Of a stretch of DNA of 5,547 nt, positions 1 to 4,672 are shown in pieces (position 1 is the stretch's first letter; every line of letters begins with the position of its first letter). The translations under genes were made by a program, and so were the position numbers. The stretch comes from Acetobacteraceae bacterium (GTDB lineage: Bacteria > Pseudomonadota > Alphaproteobacteria > Acetobacterales > Acetobacteraceae), in assembly GCA_947478535.1 (NCBI GenBank), contig CANJXD010000398.1:1-5547 (forward strand), read 5' to 3'. The notes under the pieces were generated by a model. It was given only the letters and a program-made list of their open reading frames with translations. It was not told where the DNA came from and did not search any database.

Positions 1-554
1 CTCGCCCGCAAAAACACCACCCGCGCCGCGCCGTGTTCGCGCATCGCCACTTCCTCGAAGCCCGGCGCGGACAGGGCTTCCGCCCGGCCAAGTTCCGCCA
101 TCACCAGCGCGCCGGGGGCGATCCAGCCGGCAGCGGACAGGGTGGCGAGAGCCTTCGGCACGGCATCCTGGCCATAGGGCGGGTCCATCAGCACCAGGCT
201 GCAGGGCGCATCGGCGCGGGGGGGCTTCAGCGCGTCGCCAGCGATGACGCGGCATTCGTCCTCCGCCTTGCAGGCGGCGATATTGCCGCGCAGGGCGGCC
301 AGGGCGGCCCGGTCGCGCTCGATGAAGGTCACGCGGGCAGCGCCGCGGCTCAGCGCTTCCAGCCCCAGCGCGCCGGTGCCGGCGAAGGCATCCAGCACGC
401 GCGCGTCCTCCAGCACCTCTCGCCCCGCCCAGGGGGCGTGCCAGAGCATGTCGAAGGCGGCCTGGCGGACACGTTCCGCCGTCGGGCGGGTCGTCTCCCC
501 GGCCGGGGCCGCGAGCCTACGCCCGCGGTGCCGACCGGCGACGATTCTGAGCAT
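1..554 (-). CDS. rsmD: 16S rRNA (guanine(966)-N2)-methyltransferase RsmD, 3' end off the left edge
   Basis: RsmD transfers a methyl group from S-adenosylmethionine to N2 of G966 in 16S rRNA during assembly of the small ribosomal subunit; it acts in the cytosol. I translated it by hand: 184 codons are visible and the frame is still open at base 1. The family is usually about 185-200 residues, so only the last few residues should be missing. Seen in sequence: an N-terminus MLRIVAGRHRGRRL typical of the family, the RPTAERVRQAAFDML segment (residues 23-37), the SAM-binding loop DAFAGTG (55-61) and the catalytic DPPY motif (124-127). The ATG at 554-552 gives exactly the family N-terminus. It lies inside the end of the upstream pseudouridine synthase gene (38 bp overlap), with only a weak GAAG upstream, so translation is probably coupled to that gene. 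Identification is firm from the two motifs and overall fit. Confidence 0.95.
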   Translation of the reverse strand, partial: MLRIVAGRHRGRRLAAPAGETTRPTAERVRQAAFDMLWHAPWAGREVLEDARVLDAFAGTGALGLEALSRGAARVTFIERDRAALAALRGNIAACKAEDECRVIAGDALKPPRADAPCSLVLMDPPYGQDAVPKALATLSAAGWIAPGALVMAELGRAEALSAPGFEEVAMREHGAARVVFLRA

Positions 555-1482
555 GCTTCGGCTTCGCCGGTTCGGCATTGCGAGCGCGCGGGATGTTCTC
601 GGGCCGCACGCGCTTGGGCTTCACGGGGGCCACCGGTGCGGGCGGCGCGGCAGCGGCGGCTTCCTCGGCGGCGGCCTGTTCGCGCCGGCGGACCTTTTGC
701 GGGGCTTCCCCGATGCCGAGCTGTTCGCGCATCACCTTGGGGTGCACTTCCTCCACCGCGCCCTTGGGCAGGGTGCCGAGCTGGAAGGGGCCATAGGCGG
801 TACGGATCAGCCGCGTCACATGCAGGCCGAGATGCTGCATCACGCGCCGGATTTCCCGGTTCTTGCCTTCCTTCAGGCTGACCGTCAGCCAGGCGATGGC
901 GCCGCGCCGGCTATCGAGCCCGGCCTCGATCGGGCCATAGGCCACGCCATCGATGGTGAGGCCACGCGCCAGCATCGCGAGCGACTTCTCATCCACCGTG
1001 CCATAGACCCGGACGCGATAGCGCCGCAGCCAGCCATTCGACGGCAGTTCCAGCTTGCGAGCCAATTCGCCGTCATTCGTCAGCAGCAGCAGCCCCTCGC
1101 TCGTCAGGTCGAGGCGCCCGATGGAGACGACGCGGCCGATGGCGGGGGGCAGTTTCTCGAACACCGTGGGGCGGCCCTGCGGGTCCTTGTGGGTGGTCAC
1201 CACGCCATCGGGCTTGTGGTGGCGGAACAGCCGCGTCCGCTCCGCGGTGGCGACAGTCTTGCCTTCGACTGAAACGCGGTCGCCGGGCTGGATGAAGGTG
1301 GCGGGCGTTTCCACCACCTTGCCGTTGCGCTTCACCTTGCCCTCAGCGATCAGCTTTTCCGCATCGCGGCGGGAGGAAATGCCGGCACGGGCCAGGTATT
1401 TCGCGATCCGCTCGCCGCGCTCGGCCGCTTCGGCGGCACCGGCCGCAGTCGCGGCGTCCTCATTCTTCGGCACGGCGTTCAT
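517..1482 (-). CDS. rluB: 23S rRNA pseudouridine synthase, RluB/RsuA family
   Basis: The product isomerises a uridine in rRNA to pseudouridine; RluB targets U2605 of 23S rRNA in E. coli. It has 321 residues. Residues about 25-72 form an S4 RNA-binding domain (RIAKYLARAGISSRRDAEKLI). The catalytic domain follows, with GRLDLTSEGLLLLTNDGE from residue 122, where Asp125 is the expected catalytic residue. The family motif KEGKNREIRRV is at 204-214. From about 265 to the end the protein becomes an Ala/Pro tail rich in Lys and Arg, outside the fold. The frame is open to an ATG at 1554. I prefer the ATG at 1482 because an AGGAG lies 8 bases upstream of it, it overlaps the stop of the preceding gene as ATGA, and the extra 24 residues look unlike the family. 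The end overlaps rsmD, a common alphaproteobacterial partner. RluB against RluE, RluF or RsuA specificity is inferred, not proven. Confidence 0.92.
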   Translation of the reverse strand: MNAVPKNEDAATAAGAAEAAERGERIAKYLARAGISSRRDAEKLIAEGKVKRNGKVVETPATFIQPGDRVSVEGKTVATAERTRLFRHHKPDGVVTTHKDPQGRPTVFEKLPPAIGRVVSIGRLDLTSEGLLLLTNDGELARKLELPSNGWLRRYRVRVYGTVDEKSLAMLARGLTIDGVAYGPIEAGLDSRRGAIAWLTVSLKEGKNREIRRVMQHLGLHVTRLIRTAYGPFQLGTLPKGAVEEVHPKVMREQLGIGEAPQKVRRREQAAAEEAAAAAPPAPVAPVKPKRVRPENIPRARNAEPAKPKHAQNRRRSAPRA

Positions 1483-2195
1483 CGCGCGGACTCCTGGACG
1501 AAGGCGGCCATGATGGCGGGGTCCCGCGGATCGACGGCATATTCGGGATGCCATTGCACGCCGAGGGCGAAGCGGTGGCCGGGATGCTCGATCCCCTCCA
1601 CCACGCCATCGGGGGCGGTGGCATTGACGATGGCGCCGGCGCCCGGGGTGGCGACGGCCTGGTGATGGGCGCTGTTCACCGCCATCCGCCCGGTGGCGAC
1701 GATGCGGGATAGCAGTGTGCCCGGCGTGACCTGGACCGCATGTCCCGGCTCGGTCCGCGGGTTTGGCTGTTCATGCGCCAGCGCGCCCGCCACCTCATCC
1801 GGGATGTGCTGGATGAGTGTGCCGCCGAAGGCGACCGCCAGAAGCTGCTGGCCGCCACAGATGCCGAGCACGGGCATGTCCCGCGCCAGCGCGGCGCGCG
1901 TCACCGCCATCTCGAAATCCGTCCGGCCCGGCTTCAGCGTCACCTTCGGATGTGGCGCGCCGCCGCCCCAGAGCGCGGGATCGACATCGAAGGCGCCCCC
2001 GGTGACCAGCAGGCCATCGATGGCATCGAGGTAGTCCAGCGCCAGTTCGGGGTGGTGCGGCAGGGCGACGGGCAGGCCGCCGGCGGCGACGATGGCGTCG
2101 AAATAGTTCCGGCGCAGCGCATACCAGGGCAGCTTCGACCAGCCGCCGGCCGGTTCGGCATCCAGCGTCAGGCCGATGACGGGGCGTTTCTTCAT
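1479..2195 (-). CDS. Gamma-glutamyl-gamma-aminobutyrate hydrolase family protein (peptidase C26, class I glutamine amidotransferase fold)
   Basis: This 238-residue protein belongs to the PuuD-type hydrolases, which cleave gamma-glutamyl amide bonds; PuuD acts on gamma-glutamyl-GABA in putrescine breakdown. Seen: N-terminal strand RPVIGLTLD (4-12), GGAFDVDP (66-73, matching the family GGxDVxP), the nucleophile elbow GICGGQQ with Cys113 (111-117), VNSAHHQ (173-179), DGVVEGIEHP (196-205) and the triad end GVQWHPEY with His216 and Glu218 (212-219). All three catalytic residues are therefore present. The protein is slightly shorter than E. coli PuuD (about 254 residues) but complete. The ATG at 2195 has no clear Shine-Dalgarno; the first AAGG is 14 bases away. 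The stop TGA shares two bases with the rluB start (ATGA). No putrescine or GABA pathway genes are visible, so the true substrate is unknown. The fold and catalytic class are firm; the physiological role is not. Confidence 0.9.
   Translation of the reverse strand: MKKRPVIGLTLDAEPAGGWSKLPWYALRRNYFDAIVAAGGLPVALPHHPELALDYLDAIDGLLVTGGAFDVDPALWGGGAPHPKVTLKPGRTDFEMAVTRAALARDMPVLGICGGQQLLAVAFGGTLIQHIPDEVAGALAHEQPNPRTEPGHAVQVTPGTLLSRIVATGRMAVNSAHHQAVATPGAGAIVNATAPDGVVEGIEHPGHRFALGVQWHPEYAVDPRDPAIMAAFVQESAR
1491..1495 (-). promoter_or_regulatory. Ribosome binding site deciding the rluB start
   Basis: The minus strand reads AGGAG here, 8 bases before the ATG at 1482-1480. It lies inside the last codons of the upstream hydrolase gene. 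It is the clearest Shine-Dalgarno sequence I saw at any start in this window, and it supports the shorter start for the pseudouridine synthase. Confidence 0.75.
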
Positions 2196-2198
2196 GGG

Positions 2199-2234
2199 TG
2201 CTTGCTAGACCTTGGGGGCGTGCCGGGGCAAGCA
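2199..2234. repeat. 7-bp perfect inverted repeat in the divergent tadA/hydrolase gap
   Basis: TGCTTGC (2199-2205) is matched by GCAAGCA (2228-2234) with 22 bases between the arms. Together they span most of the 45 bp gap between the two divergent start codons (2196-2240). Centre-to-centre spacing is 29 bases, nearly three helical turns, so a dimeric regulator could bind both arms on one face. It could equally be chance in such GC-rich DNA. One arm contains most of the candidate -35 box of the leftward promoter. Confidence 0.35.
2204..2232 (-). promoter_or_regulatory. Possible promoter of the hydrolase-rluB-rsmD operon, perhaps giving a leaderless transcript
   Basis: On the minus strand CTTGCC (2232-2227) lies 17 bases before TCTAGC (2209-2204). 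The first differs by one base from the CTTGAC form of the -35 box common in alphaproteobacteria; the second matches TATAAT at only three positions. Initiation 6-9 bases downstream would fall at or next to the ATG at 2195, which would explain why that gene lacks a Shine-Dalgarno. This is a weak sequence match and is offered as a candidate only. Confidence 0.25.
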
Positions 2235-2240
2235 TCGCGC

Positions 2241-2684
2241 ATGCAGACCCCGATGGAGTTGGCGCTGGCCGAGGCCCGCGCCGCCGCCGCGCGCGGCGAA
2301 GTGCCGGTCGGCGCGGTGGTGACGGACGCTGCCGGCCGGGTGCTCGGCCGGGCGGGGAACGAGGTCGAGGCCCGGCGGGATCCCTCCGCCCATGCCGAGA
2401 TGCTGGCGCTTCGCGCCGCCGCCCAGGCCGTGGGCGACAAGCTGCTGCCCGAGGCCACGCTGACCGTCACGCTGGAGCCCTGCGCCATGTGCGCCCAGGC
2501 CGCTGCCTTCTTCCGGGTGAAGCGCGTGGTCTTCGGCGCCTATGACCCGAAGGGCGGCGCGGTGGAGCACGGCCCACGCCTGTTCGGCCAGCCCACCTGC
2601 CACCACGCGCCGGAGGTCATCGGCGGCGTGCGGGAGAGCGAGGCGGCGGGCCTGCTGCGGGACTTCTTCGCCGCTTTGCGCTGA
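2241..2684 (+). CDS. tadA: tRNA(adenine-34) deaminase TadA
   Basis: TadA deaminates adenosine 34 to inosine in the anticodon of tRNA-Arg(ACG), letting one tRNA read several CGN codons; it is a cytosolic zinc homodimer and usually essential. From the ATG at 2241 the protein has 147 residues. Seen: EVPVGAVV (20-27), RDPSAHAEM (46-54) with zinc ligand His51 and proton-shuttling Glu53, PCAMC (80-84) with zinc ligands Cys81 and Cys84, and the alphaproteobacterial C-terminal features DPKGGAVEHGPR, PTCHHAPEV and LLRDFF. The helix after PCAMC reads AQAAAFFRVKRV, where most TadAs have AGAxxxARI, a mild deviation. The start is uncertain: the frame stays open far upstream, a GTG at 2220 and an ATG at 2253 are in frame, and none has a good Shine-Dalgarno. 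The gene is divergent from the hydrolase operon and convergent with the transporter gene. Other nucleoside deaminases share the fold, but the C-terminal motifs favour TadA. Confidence 0.92.
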   Translation: MQTPMELALAEARAAAARGEVPVGAVVTDAAGRVLGRAGNEVEARRDPSAHAEMLALRAAAQAVGDKLLPEATLTVTLEPCAMCAQAAAFFRVKRVVFGAYDPKGGAVEHGPRLFGQPTCHHAPEVIGGVRESEAAGLLRDFFAALR

Positions 2685-2690
2685 CCGAGG

Positions 2691-3695
2691 CTACAGCAAT
2701 CGCCCGAGCCGGAGCGCCGCCAGGACGCCGACGACGGAGGCGATGATGCAGCCCATCGCCATGGCGAAGCCCCAGCCAGCCTCCAGCCCTTCCACCGGCA
2801 CGCCGGGGATGCCGCCGACATTCATCCCGAAGATCCCGGCCACCAGGCTGGCCGGAAGCATCGCCGCGGAGATGACGGACAGCACCAGCAGGCGCCGGTT
2901 CGTCTCCTCCGCCGCCAGCGCGGCGGCCTGGTCCTGCGCGATGCGGCCGCGCTCATTGAGCGCCGCCAGGGCGCGGGCCGCGCCACGGGCGCGGCGCGCC
3001 TCCCGCAGCAGCGGCGCCCAGGTGGAGGGCAGGCCGGTGGCGGGGTCTTCCGCCTCCGCGAGGTCCTCCATCGCCTCGGAGAGCGGATCGACATGGCGGG
3101 CCAGGCGCAGCGCTTCTCGGCGCACAGCCGCCAGCGCATCCCGCGGCTGCTCCGCCCCGGGGCGCAGCAGGCCGTCCTCGATGCGCGCGAGACGCTGCGC
3201 CAGCGCCGCGATGGCCCGGCCGAATTCGACCAGGGAAGCGTGCAACGTGGCCGCCAGCGCCTCCGCCGGCGATGCCGCGGACAGGGCGTGCAGGGCGCTG
3301 TGCACGCCGCGCAGAGGATGCCGCCGCGCCGTGATAAGGAAACCCGGCAGCAGCGCGAAGTGCAGCAGGCCGATGGGCGGCACCGCATGCTCCTCGGCGT
3401 CGTAGTGGGTGTCGGGCAGGCAGCCGAACAGGGCGCCCTCCGCGGCCTCGATGCGGGTCGCCTCCTCCGCCTCTACCAGCGCGACGCGGGCGGCGGCGGG
3501 AAGGCCGGGCAGGGCCTGGATGAAGTGGCGGGCACGCGCGTCGAGCAGGTCGAAATGCAGCCAGGCCGTGCCGGGCGCACCTTCCGCCACCCAGGCATCG
3601 ACCGCCCCGGGGGACAGGGGCACGGGCGGCTGTTCGGCTGAAAGCCGCCATCCCGCGATGAGGCCGTGGCAGTTAGGCGTTGGGGCCGAGGTCAT
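2691..3695 (-). CDS. zntB: CorA-family transporter, ZntB-like
   Basis: This is a pentameric inner-membrane metal transporter of the CorA superfamily (334 residues; E. coli ZntB has 327). ZntB members move zinc, and CorA members move magnesium or cobalt. Seen: a long soluble N-terminal domain with WLHFDL (45-50), a helix-rich middle that would form the funnel (about 150-270, many Ala, Arg and Glu), the pre-membrane segment AAEETNRRLLVLSVISA (261-277), a first membrane helix (about 268-289), the selectivity signature GMN (290-292) followed by VGGIPG (293-298), and a second membrane helix (about 308-327). GMN-VGGIPG resembles ZntB more than classical CorA, so zinc transport is the better guess but is not shown. 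The ATG at 3695 is the first possible start because an in-frame TAG lies nine bases upstream. The gene ends 6 bp from the convergent tadA stop. It follows the DUF1835 gene by 56 bp on the same strand. Confidence 0.88.
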   Translation of the reverse strand: MTSAPTPNCHGLIAGWRLSAEQPPVPLSPGAVDAWVAEGAPGTAWLHFDLLDARARHFIQALPGLPAAARVALVEAEEATRIEAAEGALFGCLPDTHYDAEEHAVPPIGLLHFALLPGFLITARRHPLRGVHSALHALSAASPAEALAATLHASLVEFGRAIAALAQRLARIEDGLLRPGAEQPRDALAAVRREALRLARHVDPLSEAMEDLAEAEDPATGLPSTWAPLLREARRARGAARALAALNERGRIAQDQAAALAAEETNRRLLVLSVISAAMLPASLVAGIFGMNVGGIPGVPVEGLEAGWGFAMAMGCIIASVVGVLAALRLGRLL

Positions 3696-3751
3696 TGCGT
3701 CGCGCTATCACGAAAAGGATCGGGGCCGCGACCTCCGGGGGATGACAGTAC
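3696..3751. other. 56 bp gap between the DUF1835 gene and the transporter gene
   Basis: This is the longest non-coding stretch in the window. On the minus strand it holds a CCCCGGAGGTCG run and then a short, more AT-rich patch around 3705-3720 (CCTTTTCGTGATAG). I see no hairpin followed by a T run, so no intrinsic terminator for the upstream gene. The AT-rich patch could hold a promoter for the transporter, but I found no convincing -35/-10 pair. Read-through from the upstream genes is equally possible. Confidence 0.4.
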
Positions 3752-4669
3752 TCAGACTGGGGCGCGATGCACGCCGGAGGCGCGTGGGTCCCACTGCCAG
3801 GGTGGGGAGGGGCGGATCGCCACCGCGCCCTCGAAGCGCGGCGGCGGGCGGTGCCGCGCCTCCCCGGCCAGCACGGCTTCCCCGAATTCGGTCAGCCGCC
3901 AGGGTGCGCCCTTCGCGATCAGGGGGCGCGGCGCGGTGGCGAGGCGGGCGTGCAGATCCAGCACCATCAGGTCCGTCAGCGGGTGCACGGGGTCCACCGC
4001 CTGCTGCGCCCGCATCGCGGCGGTCATATCGCCCGCGCCCGCGGCGATGGCGCGCAGCAAGTGCCGTTCGGACAGCGCCAGCCCATCGGCCCGCCAGGGC
4101 AGGTCCTGCAGGTGCCGGCGCATCGCGGGCGCCAAGTGCGGCAATGGACTCGCCCGGCGCCAGAGGCGGTCCAGAGCGGTCGGGTCCGCATCCGCATAGG
4201 CGGCCCAGGCTTCCGCCCCGTATTCGAGTTGCAGCAATGTCAGAGGCCGTGGGCTGAGCGCCGCGAGTTCCTCGGCCGGCAGCGCGGCAAACGGGCGGCG
4301 GCCATCGGCGGGCATCAGGAACAGCCTGCCCTCCAGCCCCCGCCTTCCCGCCAGCAGCGACAGCACGCGGATCAGCGCGGCCTGGTCCCAAAGATCATGC
4401 TCGAACCACAGCAGCACGCGGTCATAGGCATCGAGCGCCGACAGCGCGGCGTATTCCCGCCCGAGGCGCAGCCGCGCCTCCATCAGATCGACCTTCGCAT
4501 GCAGCGCGATGACGCGGGCGCGCAGGCCGAGATAGGCGATGAGGTCCTCGTCCGAGACGGCGCCGACGCAGACGGGGTCGGCGATGCAGAAATACTCCCC
4601 CACCCATCCCGCCACCGGCAGCACCGCGCGCAGATCATCGCCGCAGCGGAGATGGGCGGTCCCGGCCAT
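3752..4669 (-). CDS. DUF1835 domain-containing protein of unknown function
   Basis: This 305-residue protein is recognisable as a member of the DUF1835 family, for which I know of no established function. Seen: an N-terminus HLRCGDDLRAVLPVAGWVGEYF (from residue 6) leading into DPVCVGAVSD (31-40), a charged motif RVLLWFEHDLWDQ (84-96) with Glu90, His91 and Asp92 that is the family hallmark, a PLTLLQLEYGAEAWAAY helix (142-158), DPTAL (162-166), GLALSERHLLRAIAAG (196-211), and a C-terminal WRLTEFGEAVLAGEARH segment (257-273) resembling a winged-helix tail. There is no signal peptide or membrane helix, so it is probably cytosolic. The ATG at 4669 is forced: one codon upstream is the in-frame TAG that ends the preceding gene, so the pair is almost certainly co-transcribed. 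The clustered acidic and His residues could form a metal or catalytic site, but that is inference. Confidence 0.85.
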   Translation of the reverse strand: MAGTAHLRCGDDLRAVLPVAGWVGEYFCIADPVCVGAVSDEDLIAYLGLRARVIALHAKVDLMEARLRLGREYAALSALDAYDRVLLWFEHDLWDQAALIRVLSLLAGRRGLEGRLFLMPADGRRPFAALPAEELAALSPRPLTLLQLEYGAEAWAAYADADPTALDRLWRRASPLPHLAPAMRRHLQDLPWRADGLALSERHLLRAIAAGAGDMTAAMRAQQAVDPVHPLTDLMVLDLHARLATAPRPLIAKGAPWRLTEFGEAVLAGEARHRPPPRFEGAVAIRPSPPWQWDPRASGVHRAPV

Positions 4670-4672
4670 AGC

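Noticed and set aside
244..1272. 342-residue open frame on the plus strand over rsmD and rluB
   Set aside because: It is antisense to two genes with clear family motifs and resembles no protein family; it is a by-product of GC-rich codon structure.
1483..1554. Longer N-terminus for the pseudouridine synthase starting at 1554
   Set aside because: The extra 24 residues lie within the hydrolase coding region, and the ATG at 1482 has a good Shine-Dalgarno and an ATGA overlap.
1740..2240. In-frame upstream extension of tadA, giving a 314-residue protein
   Set aside because: The extra 167 residues are antisense to the hydrolase gene, show no domain, and TadA proteins are normally about 150 residues; the start at 2241 fits the family.
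2640..2740. Possible bidirectional terminator at the tadA/transporter convergence
   Set aside because: Only short GC stems can be drawn and no T run follows on either strand.
2542..3405. 287-residue plus-strand open frame over the transporter gene
   Set aside because: Its product is Ser/Arg/Ala-rich without motifs and is antisense to a gene with a clear GMN signature and two membrane helices.
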